From positions 19,163,110 through 19,227,109 of the forward strand of contig NC_134030.1 of NCBI RefSeq assembly GCF_964204645.1: 64,000 nucleotides of DNA, read 5' to 3'. This document shows, one piece after another, positions 50,390-60,240 of this stretch. Every line of letters begins with the position of its first letter. The first letter of the stretch is position 1. This DNA comes from Tubulanus polymorphus (lineage: Eukaryota > Nemertea > Palaeonemertea > Tubulaniformes > Tubulanidae). The notes beneath the pieces were generated by a model. The model made no database searches. It saw only the letters and a program-made list of their open reading frames with translations, and was not told the DNA's origin. A program made the position numbers and the translations under genes.

Positions 50390-51440
50390 ACACGTAAGTG
50401 ACGTTAAGTTCACCATCATTAAGACTTTGTAAAATGACTATCGTGGGTGGTTAAAGCCGTTCACGATCAACCTAGTAAACAAAGTTTCTGCATACGTGTT
50501 TCCTTTTTTAAGTCTTATTGGTTTGGTAATCATCGTTTTGGGAACTTATAAGAAATCAGCGCATAGTTCTGGTGATTTTAATATGTTAGCTTTAGGAATG
50601 GCGGATTTATTTGCGATACTCAGTGTCGAGGTGCCCTATCTGATGTAGCCCATGTGAAGTTCAGCAGAGCCATGTGTATCGCGAAAGCTTTCCACGCTAA
50701 CTGTCCTCAACAAGAATCCATCTCGATTCTGGCCATGATGACGATAGATCGCGCAGTAGCAGTTTCCAAACTTCTAAAAGCTGCCGCATTGTGTACTGTC
50801 ACAAGGGCTAAAAGAGCTATAGGCATAATAAGTGTTCATCGTAAATGTAGTTGGGACAGCTTTTCACAGAGACGTAGATCTAAGTGGTAAATGGACAAAT
50901 TGTATGATTGTAAACCTTACTGGCTCAACGATCTTTTCAAATCTTAATAGCATCCTAGCATTATTATTTTTTCCATTTGCCAAAGTGGCTGTCGCAAATG
51001 GTTTCATAATAGTTTTTGTAAGAAAGTCCGTAAGAATAGAAACAACTAAACAATCACAATTCTAGTAGTTTCAACCTCGGTAGCATTTCTAGGTTTGTCA
51101 TTTATTGCGGTTCTTACTGGAATTCTAGAAGTGCATGGCACAGAAACATTCTTGTATTACATGAATCATTGTGATTAACATTTGGCTTTTGGAAAATTGC
51201 AATAATTTGCAACGCATTCGGTCTTGTTTTCTATCAGGCAAACCATGCTGTCAATGCGTATATATTTTTGTGCAGTCAGAATTTCTGGAATGACGTTGAA
51301 GAAGGAGCTAAGATTATTATCAATGATAAACCTTGGCATAAAAGGCCCAGTCGTAATTCACCGTGATGAAATTCAAATGAAGATGACTCTTTCCAAAAAA
51401 ATGAAAATTGAATCCCTTCAAAACAATGAGTCTTGTTAGA
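50372..51440 (+). pseudogene. Rhodopsin-like receptor, copy 2, heavily broken
   Basis: 50425-51380 is clearly homologous to copy 1 (AYVFPFLSLIGLVIIVLGTY; LALGMADLFAIL; TIDRAVAVSK; KWTNCMIVNLTG). Lesions include a 7-base deletion that puts TAG after TM2 (50645), loss of the base pattern around TM4 as in copy 1, and about 29 bases missing in the third intracellular loop (near 51050). There is also a TGA/TAA cluster in TM6-TM7 and a shifted C-terminus. A short exon-like piece just upstream (ATG at 50372, MEYTNHTT, then GTAAGT at 50391) may be the original first coding exon with a glycosylation site. Not functional. Confidence 0.85.
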
Positions 51441-52094
51441 TTTTGCAATGATATCAAATGATTTAAATAATACGTATTTTGTTGTTGTTTTATTCAAATT
51501 GATTATCACTAGTACCACTGATCATCCACACCCCACGCAAGTGATCTCTGCCGCAACGGAACACGACTTAAACCTGCATATCGTTATAGGGTTTCGTTTT
51601 GTTTTACTTCAATGGTTTTGTGTGTATCTTCGTTCCTTTGTTTTTATTTTTTTTTCTTACAGAAAGGATACTTTCGTAAGTCGATGCTGAAATAGCTAGA
51701 AGCTTGGGTGCGGTTAGAATTTTAACAACCGTCTCAAAGATGTACAAATAATATTTGAAGACATCCCAATTGTGCGGATGCAGCTAATTTCGATGTTTCG
51801 TTGTTCTTTGATATATTAAGAAGTACCTTTTTACTTTATTTTACAAGACAACCTACTATATTGTTCAAATTTAATACCAGTTAGCACTTTACTCTTATGT
51901 GAACAGGTCCTAGGCTAGAGCACGTACTTTCACAATATTTCATCAATCACAACAATTTCTTTTTGTAATTATTCATTTCAAGTTTACATTACATACCACA
52001 ATAATATCAGCTACGCCCTTGGCGTGTAAATGAAAATCAAAATGCATATATATCGGGTGAATTCAGATATTTTTTATCTTTATTCTAGGAAAAT
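51441..52094. repeat. Flank and upstream copy of the receptor unit
   Basis: 51518-51790 and 51850-52094 match 47195-47420 and 48240-48509, ending in the same TTTATTCTAGGAAAATATGG acceptor/start context. This shows the duplicated unit carried its upstream region. Confidence 0.65.
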
Positions 52095-52275
52095 ATGGTT
52101 TATACTAACAGATGTGCTGGACAAAGATTTATGGGTGGATGAATCCTTTCCTTTTCAACCTAAACACAGTTTTTCCTTTGTTAAATTTAATTGGTTTGCG
52201 AATTGGTTATTCTTCTATTACGGTGGTAAACATGTCATGTTTTTGCCGTTTTCATCCGGGCGATCACAAATATAG
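52095..52275 (+). pseudogene. Rhodopsin-like receptor, copy 3, 5' fragment
   Basis: The ATG and first codons match copy 1 (GGTTTATACTAACA, TGGACAAAGATTTATGGGTGG), followed by a TM1-like stretch in shifting frames and a short piece from TM2. It stops abruptly at about 52275, where the 109-bp satellite begins. A dead fragment. Confidence 0.75.
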
Positions 52276-52420
52276 GGAAGGTGTGCTGATGAAAATGCCT
52301 AATGTATGGTGTTTGTAGTTCATTTTCGATTAAATACGTATCGGGTGAACATGTGATCAGTTTTTGAAAATTTGCCGATTGGATCCCTTATTGTCTTGTG
52401 TATTAGTTCATTTACGTGCT
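52276..52420. repeat. ~109-bp satellite, single unit
   Basis: GGTGTGCTGATGAAAATGCC, GTGTTTGTAGTTCATTTTCG and ATCAGTTTTTGAAAATTTGC mark one to one and a half units. It abuts and truncates receptor copy 3. Confidence 0.7.
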
Positions 52421-52504
52421 GGCGTGTTCTTTGGGGGCTTACAAAACGAGGTTGCAAATGGCCTATATAGCCATCGAGGAAAAAGTATGAACGGCTTCTA
52501 AGAA

Positions 52505-52990
52505 CCATCTGAGCCGGTGCAGTTGCCAGGATTCGTAACCGACATAAGCAGGGAGGATCTCGTATCCCGATAGTCGGCCTCAGTTGCTGGATTCGGAGTG
52601 CAGTCGTCATAAGCTGGGCTACGGTCGCGGTTGCTCTCAGTTGCGTCGGTAGGAGTCGGTATGCGTCGCGTCGCTTGTCGATATAAGCCAGCCTCAAGGT
52701 AGGACTTAAGACAAAACGTTCGGGGGCTGCGTAAAATGCTTGAAGTAGATACGGCAGGAGCGCTTTAAAGAAATATTCAAACTTCTGTTACGAATATATT
52801 CGACAACTCGCACACTGATATTCATTAATAATTTCCGCATTAAGCTTCTATGTATTCGAAACTTTAAGTTGAAATCAAATTTATTCATTTGATTAGTCTG
52901 CGCATTGGATGCGAATGAAAATCTATAGATAACGTGTGGATGGCTCATTATTGGTATAAATTCCTAAATGATGTAAATAAATGGACGGAG
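52505..52990. repeat. Duplicated non-coding block C
   Basis: Copy of 43937-44460 with small deletions: CCATCTGAGCCGGTGCAGTT, GGTTGCTCTCAGTTGCGTCG, ATACGGCAGGAGCGCTTTAA. Confidence 0.85.
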
Positions 52991-53299
52991 ATATGAAAAC
53001 ATTAATACATGAAGTGGACGTATTGGTGACGCAGGGAGTTGGTGCTAATTGTTCAGCGGTGCAACGGGGTCTTGCGCGGGTAAAGTCGATCTCGTCCTTA
53101 GTACTCTGATTCCACTGGATGACAGTTCTAGGAAAGAATGAAAGTTTGAATTCGTCGGCATTCGTACTGAATGCTCTGAATTTCGTACCGTTTGTAGACT
53201 TTGTACGCGTGTTTCCTGGTTTGCGGTTCTCCTCTACTGGTACGTTTGATGAGTCGTGTGATTATTACATCTAATTATTGATCTCATGAGTTCTATGAT

Positions 53300-54990
53300 A
53301 CAATGGTGTGTTGAGATCGTTTCATTTGACGGATTTTCATAAAAATGTCCTGGAAAAATGCTCAGTTCAAGTGGAGACAGGCTTTTTAACTACTTCTCTG
53401 AAATTCCGCCAAAACACCACGTTGAAAAATAGTGTGTTTTCATCATTCATATATAATTTTGAAAAAAAGCTCAAATCAATCCGTATCTTGATATTTCCGT
53501 TTAAGTCAAGTTGCTGCAAAAAGTCATGGAAATGATTTAAAAGCCTGTTCGTCAAGCATTCTAAGTATGAAATCTGTCGAAGCCCAGCTCTTTGAGATCC
53601 ATTATAATTTGTGAAGCTGCCGCATCAAGCCCCACGGGGCTCTTGTTTGAACCCAGGAAGAAAGCCACTAAATATTTGGATGGATATATGAAAGCTGTGG
53701 GTACTGGAGTGTGTAATGGGTAATGTAGTGTGATCTGTGTGCATTTGTGGCCAGCACACAGATCACATTGTTCAATGGGGTTTGGTCCAGGACTCGCGAG
53801 ATTTTCAACAACACGGAAGTAACGTGTAATAAATGATGACTTGAATTGCATGACTACCTACCACCCCTCATTATTGTTGGAAAACTAAACGTTCGGCACT
53901 GACTAAAAGTTAGTAATAACATTTTAGAAATGGCCAGAATTTTAACTTAGGTTCTATCTTATTTTTATTTTACAATTGCGATTGGTATAATTTTTTTTTT
54001 AAACGGCCGTTAAGGCTTCATGTTTCGTCTGCAATTCACTGCAAATAGTTACGCAACTACGCACATTTCAGTGTTTTTGGCAGCTGTACACTCAATCGGC
54101 ACCGTTCGTGACTAGCTTCACTGCGGAATTATCATTAATTAACATCGCCATATCACATCATCAACTTATATTGTGCCTTATAACCCTAACAGCCGAAATT
54201 ATTGAAATGCACACACGATTTCTATCATTGAAAATTGAGAGAGTGGCCATGTTTGTGTTTGCTGCTTCGCGTAAATCCCGCGCGGTGGCGCGACCGCGCG
54301 GAGTTGGGCCGATACGTCTAAGTTTCATTATTCGTCGATTTTAGAAAAGTGACAGGAAATCAATATAATAAATATACTGAAAAGAAAATGTTTTCATGCA
54401 GGGAATTGTTAAATCGCTGTGTCTGGATAAATCATTTTTGGTATTACCGAGGCCTACTATTCGTCTTTTTTTTATTAGAGGCAAATGACCGAGACACCAT
54501 TGGCATAATAACAGGATGACCAGTATCCTGCATCGCTTGTTCCGGCTTGTTCCAAACTCATCGGTGGATAATGATTGATCGTGTTCACTCGTCCTGAATT
54601 GAAGTGCGCTAGGTGTGGTTTGAGCATTTGAACTAACTGGGTGTCTGCATATGTCTTGATTCGAACCCGGGTCACCTTCCTTGTCTTCTCTTCGACATCC
54701 GAGTTACTCAGCGGTATCATATACCGACTTGGATCAAGCCCGTAGCAACTCTGACCGTTTAGCCCCCATTTGTCATCGGAGCAAGTCTGAAAATGGGTGG
54801 ATTCGAACCCGGGGCGCCCATCTAAATGCGTGTTTGCAATGACGAACACACCGCCGCGTTTTTGACAGATAAAAGCCAAGAGAAAAAACAAAGCATATAT
54901 GTGTTTTGTATTTAATCATACAGGTTGACTGTTTCTATTCAACTCATTGAATGTCACAAATATAACGTGTTTATCAGCGCGTGCGGCACT
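53300..54990. repeat. Duplicated segment, 3' side of six-cysteine gene 1
   Basis: 53300-53650 (GTGTTGAGATCGTTTCATTTGACGGATTTT, AAAAGCCTGTTCGTC, GAAGCCCAGCTCTTTGAGAT) matches 57835-58200. 54500-54960 matches 58310-58610. Within it, minus-strand tRNA-like pieces (CCGGGTTCGAATCC B-box phrases at about 54660-54670 and 54797-54810) suggest SINE or tRNA remnants. The 138-codon minus frame at 54475-54891 is not conserved in the copy and is not called. Confidence 0.7.
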
Positions 54991-54996
54991 TAAACG

Positions 54997-55541
54997 TTAA
55001 TGGCAACATGCTCCACCCCAATGCCAACAACAATTGGACTTAGAAGAGTTACCTTTCCAGTAATATACACCCTTTGTTTTACCGCACCAACACGGGGTTC
55101 CTCTCTTCACCTTTCGCACACCTGTAAATAAGCTCGGATTTATTAGAATCAGCCGGACCCGAAACAAGCAGGGTTTCGGCCTTATATACTTCATTTATGA
55201 ACATAACAGCGCGTCATCGTGCCCGACATAAGTGCAAGCAGCAATCCGGAAGTAAAACGTAACGGTCGACTGATGTAAGACGGAGGAAATAGGTCGTGGC
55301 CGGGGCCGTGTTTCAGACCCGTTTGCGAACAACACGTGAATTGAATGAGTAAGGTCTCAACTATTAACCTGTGCCAATTCATGAACCTAGCATGAACGTA
55401 AGTTTATGTTCGCTTAGTTAGAAAAAAAGCATAATATTTAATTGCAATTAAATCGAGTTATCAAAGCCTACCTTCAGTTGCCGCGACGGCTCCAATGACC
55501 ATAAACAAGGCCAACGCGATGAAAAGAGTTTTAGTAAACAT
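54997..55541 (-). CDS. Secreted six-cysteine peptide precursor, gene 1
   Basis: A two-coding-exon minus-strand gene. Exon 55472-55541 encodes a 23-residue signal region starting [19 protein letters not shown] and ends in phase 1 at GTAGGC. Exon 54997-55121 (acceptor TTTACAG) encodes a short linker ending in a Lys-Arg processing site, then a 34-residue mature peptide with six cysteines in the order CxC...CC...CC, and stop. The total is about 64 residues. The pattern and the GTxCxCG...YYW core recall the defensin-like fold of sea-anemone BDS/APETx peptides, but spacing in the middle differs, so antimicrobial, venom or signalling roles all remain open. Splice phase and signal exon match the gene at 58640 and nearly match the WSC gene at 41758. 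Toxicity is not shown. Confidence 0.8.
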
Positions 55542-55651
55542 TCTGAAATGAATGATTCAATCAGATTTACTGAGTACAATCTTTTCGAAGTTACATCTAT
55601 ATGTAACTATGCGATGAAATATTTGAGCTTGTCGTCTATAGCTTCACTTAC

Positions 55652-55741
55652 CTCGTTACCAGTGAGGATACACTCGAACAGATTCCTTCGTTTGACGTGT
55701 GTTGATACGATATTACACAAAATCGTTCTCCTTTTATGGTC
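55652..55741 (-). promoter_or_regulatory. Promoter and 5' UTR exon of six-cysteine gene 1
   Basis: On the minus strand CCATAAAAGG at 55741-55732 is a TATA candidate. The untranslated exon ends ACGAG/GTAAGTGAAG at 55652. The acceptor TTTCAG stands one base before the ATG. The layout is the same as in the WSC gene. Confidence 0.6.
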
Positions 55742-55884
55742 GTTTTGGAAACACATGTTTGCGGCTTTTAGAAATAAATATCTATCAAATTTTGATCCTG
55801 GTTCAGTAACCGGCTTTTTCAATATCATCTGAATTAAATCTTTGATGTATTATTATTACTTACACGTTCCATGCCGAATATAGA

Positions 55885-56387
55885 CTTGAAAAATGGCATT
55901 GTTCGATGTTAGCAAAGGCAAATGTATAGTGGCGTCACGAAGTTGGCCTTTTCTTTCGCTTATAGTTCTATGCCAAACAGACGAAAAACAATATTTTGCA
56001 GATATCAATACCTCAAAATAGATATTCAAGGCCTTTTCGTAACAATTTTTGCCAAGGTTTGGCAAGTAACACATCCTAACAGTAGTCATTAGTCTATATT
56101 CGTGCATGGAACGATTATTATTATTACTTACACGTTCCATGCCGAATATAGACTAATGACTACTGTTAGGATGTGTCACTTGCCAAACCTTGGCCCTGAT
56201 CAGAATGGTTCATTTGGATTTCTGAATTGTTACAAAAAGGCCTTGAATATCTATTTCGAGGTATTGATATCTGCAAAATATTGTTTTTCGTCTGTTTGGC
56301 ATAGAACTATAAGCGAAAGGAAAGGCCAACTTCGTGACGCCACTATACATTTGCCTTTGCTAACATCGAACAATGCCATTTTTCAAG
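55885..56387. repeat. Large inverted repeat (arms ~230-255 bp)
   Basis: Arm 55885-56113 is repeated in reverse at 56133-56387 with about 19 bp between. The arms are nearly identical except for an insert of about 26 bp in the right arm (around 56195-56222). The flank TATTATTACTTACACGTTCC to ATAGACT stands directly before both arms. Each arm, read outward from the centre, encodes the same ~75-residue peptide phrase (for example SVWHRTISERKGQLRDATIH). A transcript across it would form a long hairpin. A worn single copy of the right arm lies at 59515-59640. Confidence 0.9.
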
Positions 56388-56964
56388 ATTTGGTATTAAG
56401 ACTAACACAAATCAATGAAAAACGCTAAATTAAGAATAGAGACCGGCAACAAGTCTACAACATCTATTGTTTATCGCCACCAGTGAGGGCGCTGACGAAA
56501 ACACACGATTACGAACGGCGCCTAGTTGATTTTTGAGGAGTCGGCCTTCCTGTTCGCTTATGCTGACAGTATGTGATTTTAAGTTTAAAATAGGGTGGAA
56601 GGTACATACATAGAATCTACGCAGACAGAAAGACGTTTTAGATAACTAGTTCAACATTTCGTTTAGAAGCTGTTAGTTGTCGAATCTGATAGAATATGAA
56701 TTCTAGTGGATAATCTGTAATGATAATATTAATCAACAGAATAACAAAAAGGGTTCTCCACGAAAGTCAAAAAACCCTCAAAACTTAGAAGAATTACGAG
56801 TGAATTTCAGCTTTGCTGAATTATTTAGATGACGCTTTCACATTATTTGAATGATATGTATGTATGTAAATATGTAGACAACGATTTATTCAATACCTAG
56901 GTTAAAGTTTATATGGAGCAGTCAATTTATCACGCGAGCTTTGCGGGTGTTTCACAATTAAATC
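56388..56964. other. Gene-free stretch, part of duplication
   Basis: 56810-56964 resembles 59780-59955 (GATTTATTCAATACCTAGGTT, TCACGCGAGC), up to AATCATGG where the two diverge. No gene is seen. Confidence 0.45.
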
Positions 56965-57354
56965 ATGGTAGCAGTTTCCAAACCTGTAAAAGCAGTAATA
57001 TTGTGTACTGTCACAAGGGCTAAGAAAGCTTTAGGCATTATAAGTGTGTTTCTGGTCATTAAAAACATTGTTGGGTCAACTTTTCACAGAGATATAGATC
57101 TCAGTGGTAAATGGACAACTTGCATGATTGTAAACCTTACTGGCTCCACAATCTATTTAAATCTTAATAACATCCTGGCATTATTTCTTCCATTTGTTAT
57201 AGTCGTTGTGAATGGTTTCATAATAGTTGGTGTGAGAAAGTCTGCTAGCATGGACACAACTAAGCAAGACGCTAGAAAACAGGCTACGGCTAAGAAAATC
57301 ACAATTTCAGTAGTTTCAACCTCGGTAGAATTTTTGGAGTGCCATTCGTAATTC
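56965..57354 (+). pseudogene. Rhodopsin-like receptor, copy 4, internal fragment
   Basis: Begins abruptly after the DRA motif (VAVSKPVKAVILCTVTRAKKA), continues intact through TM4, the KWTTC loop, TM5 and the basic loop into TM6, then jumps directly to the copied 3' UTR (GAGTGCCATTCGTAATTC). TM1-TM3 and TM7 are missing. Because the TM4 region here (ISVFLVIKNIVG) is open, it documents the 5 bases missing in copy 1. Confidence 0.85.
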
Positions 57355-58639
57355 TCTTTGATAAGATCCAGATTAAGATGATTGTTGATTGTTTGAATTT
57401 AAAATGATGATGATTTTAACTAACTTCGTTGAATAAATCATGTAAGATTTTATGTAAATTGAAATGAATTTAGTAATACGTATTTTGTTGCAATTTTATT
57501 CTAAAGCATCATTTAGATTTATAGATACTATGAGAAATTAATTTACTGTGAAATTTTTAAAAAAAATTGTGGTGTTGATTTAAGAATCTGAACGTAAGAA
57601 ATATTTTTCCAGTTATCGAAGAAATCTTTATTATTATTTTTAAAGATAGATTATAGAAATCTATCTTTAATACGAATCGCACAAATGATTTATGAGGTTT
57701 TTTTTCTCCTCCACTGGTACAGCGACGGTTCCGGAAACGATCTCAGTCTTAGATTCCTTCGCCGGGATTCTAGGGATGATGAGTTACATTATTACATCTT
57801 ATCAAAGAACTCATGAGTTCTATGATGTAATGTGTGTTGAGATCGTTTCATTTGACGGATTTTCAACAAAAAAAAATTTCCGGGAAAATTTCTTGGTTCA
57901 AGTGAAGACAGGCTTTTAACTGCTTGAAGTACGGGAAGTACGGATGACCCCTCTGCGATTCCACCAGAACACCACGTTGAAAAAAGGTGTGTTTTCATCG
58001 TTCATCTATAATTTTGAAAAAAGCAATCTCTGACTTGATATTTCCATTTAATTCGAGTTTCTGCAAAAAAAGTCATGGGAACGATTTAAAAGCCTGTTCG
58101 TCGAGCATTCGAAGTATGAAATTGATCGTCGAAGCCCAGCTCTTTGAGATCTTTTATAATTTGTGAAGCAACCAGGTCTAGCCCCATAGGGCTCGCGTTT
58201 AAATCGAGTTTGATTATTTGGTAGTTTCGAAAAGCGCGTGACCGTTTGTTCGGGAGTTGTGATACGTCTCGTTGCAGATTTTATTGTGCCCTATTGTTAA
58301 AAATGATAATGGCATGATGATCAGCATCCAGCATAGTTTGTTACGGCTTGTGCAAAATTCATACCGACTAGGATCAAACCCGCAGCAACTCAGGCCGTTT
58401 ATCCTACATTTGTCATTGGAACAACTCGGAAAATCAGAGGACTCGAACCCGGGACAACCTTTTAAATTCGTGCTTTAGATGACTAATACACCACTGCGTT
58501 GTTGGCAGAAAAACGCAAGAAAAAAACACGGAGCATATGTTGTATTTAATCATGCAGGTTGACTGATTCTTTTCAACTCATTGAATGCTACAAATATATC
58601 GTGTTTATTCAATATCTGCACATCTCCCCAGCTCCTGTG
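57355..58639. repeat. Receptor 3' flank, then duplicated segment before gene 2
   Basis: 57355-57690 matches 49500-49830. 57785-58610 matches parts of 53290-54960 (see there). A minus-strand CCGGGTTCGAGTCC B box lies at about 58437-58450. Confidence 0.65.
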
Positions 58640-59164
58640 TTAATGGCAACATGCCCCATGCCACTGCCCACAACAATTTGATGGAGTAGGGTTACCGAGC
58701 CAGTAATATGTTCCCTTTATTTTACCGCACCAACACGCGGTTCCTCTCTTCACCTTTCGCACACCTGTAAATAAGCTCGGATTTATTAGAATCAGCCGGA
58801 CCCGAAGCCAAGCAGGTTCGAATCCCGCGAGTTTCGGCCTTATATACTTCATTCGTGAACATAACAGCGCATCATCGTGCCCGACATAAGTGCAAGCGGC
58901 AATCCGGAAGTAAAAAGTAACGGTCGACTGCTGTAAGACGGTCGAAATATCGTTTGCGAACAACACGTGAACTGAATAAGTAAGGTCTTAACTATTGTCC
59001 TGTACCAAATAAGGCTTCATAGCATGAACCTAAGTTTTTGTTGAAATAAAAAAAGCATATTTAGTAGCAATTAAATCAAGATATTAAAGCCTACCTTCAG
59101 TTGCCGCGACAGCTCCAATGACCATAAACAAGGCCAACGCGATGAAAAGAGTTTTAGTAAACAT
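58640..59164 (-). CDS. Secreted six-cysteine peptide precursor, gene 2
   Basis: Same structure as the gene at 54997. Signal exon 59095-59164 (70 nt, phase 1, donor GTAGGC) and mature exon 58640-58764 (125 nt, acceptor TTTACAG) have exactly the same lengths. The signal peptide is identical in protein and differs by one silent base. The linker and Lys-Arg site are identical. The mature 34 residues keep all six cysteines (CxC, CC, CC) and the YYW core but differ at ten positions, mostly in the loops between cysteines. It is expected to be secreted and cleaved after the dibasic site. Function is unknown; a defensin-like or toxin-like fold is possible, not shown. It arose with its flanks by tandem duplication. 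Confidence 0.8.
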
Positions 59165-59272
59165 TCTGAAATAGATGATTCAATCAGTTTGACTGATTTG
59201 CATCTCTTCGAAGTAACATCTACACGTAACTATGCAATGAAATTTGAGCTTGTCGTCTATAGCTTCACTTAC

Positions 59273-59361
59273 CTCGTTACCAGTGAGGATACGCTCGAAC
59301 AAAGTTCTTCGTTTGACGTGTGTTGACACGAAATTACACAAAATCTTTCTCCTTTTATGGT
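59273..59361 (-). promoter_or_regulatory. Promoter and 5' UTR exon of six-cysteine gene 2
   Basis: TATA candidate CCATAAAAGG at 59361-59352 (minus) and donor ACGAG/GTAAGTGAAG at 59273 are as in gene 1. Confidence 0.6.
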
Positions 59362-59474
59362 CGTTTTGGAAACACATGTTAGCGGCTTTTAGAAATAAAT
59401 ATCTATTAAATTTCGATACTGGTTCAGTAAATGTTTTTTCAATATAAACTGAATTAAATCTTTGATGTATTATT

Positions 59475-59944
59475 AATATTATGTAATATAGATTAATAAT
59501 ATTATACAATATAGACAAATATAGACTAATGACTTCCGTTAGGATGTGTCACGTGTCAAAACTTGGCCCTACTCGGGAGGGGTTCATGTGGATTTCTGTA
59601 TTTTTACAAACGTCCTTAAATGTCTTTTTTAGATAGTAATATCTGCCGTAGACCTCAAGAAAATTTGCTTTTTGTCTGTTTTGGTTTGAAAAAGCGCCTG
59701 GCCTATGCAAACGATTTTCTAAAAAAAAGAAATAGATTACATATTTTGCCTTTAGATTGTGGTGTTGATACTGGATATAGCGAAATTTAGCTCTGCTATA
59801 TCGTGAAATATTGTTGATGGTTCTCATTATTTGAATGATATGTCTGTTAATGTGTTGACAATGATTTATTCAATATCTAGGTTTAAGTTGTTGTCGCGCA
59901 GTCAATATTTCACGCGAGCCGTACAGGTGTTTTAGATACAGCTT
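59475..59944. other. Gene-free duplicated flank
   Basis: 59515-59640 is a worn single arm of the 56.1-kb inverted repeat. 59780-59944 matches 56810-56955. No coding exon is seen. Confidence 0.5.
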
Positions 59945-60150
59945 TCAATCATGGCATTAATTCATACATCCAACAACAGCTTTAATCCAATTCCAGACAG
60001 TCATATTTTACACTGAGCAAAATGCTCACCCAGGGTTGAATCATACAGCTTACAACTTAATCATGGCATTAATTCATACATCAAACAACAGCACAAATCC
60101 AATTCCAGACATTCATATTTTACACTGAGCAAAATCCCCACCCAGGGTTG
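59945..60150. repeat. ~110-bp direct repeat, two units
   Basis: TCAATCATGGCATTAATTCA through CAATTCCAGACAGTCATATT and ACTGAGCAAAATGCTCACCC to GGGTTGAATCATAC is repeated directly with few changes (unit starts near 59947 and 60059). Confidence 0.85.
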
Positions 60151-60164
60151 AATCATCCTCCCAC

Positions 60165-60240
60165 GGCAGGGATTCGGACCTGATGGCATCGCTGCACCCA
60201 GCCGCGGCACTAACCCCTACCACAGTAGACCGGGTGCGCA
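60165..60240 (-). other. tRNA-like or SINE head
   Basis: On the minus strand GTGGTAGGGGTTAGTGCCGC is followed by GGTCCGAATCCCTGCCGTGG, which fits Pol III A- and B-box order at tRNA spacing. The acceptor arm does not close well, so it is probably a tRNA-derived SINE or dead tRNA. Confidence 0.4.

Noticed and set aside
54475-54891. 138-codon minus-strand open frame
   Set aside because: Its duplicate at 58.3-58.5 kb has stops and frameshifts, and the sequence contains tRNA-like B-box phrases. Likely non-coding.
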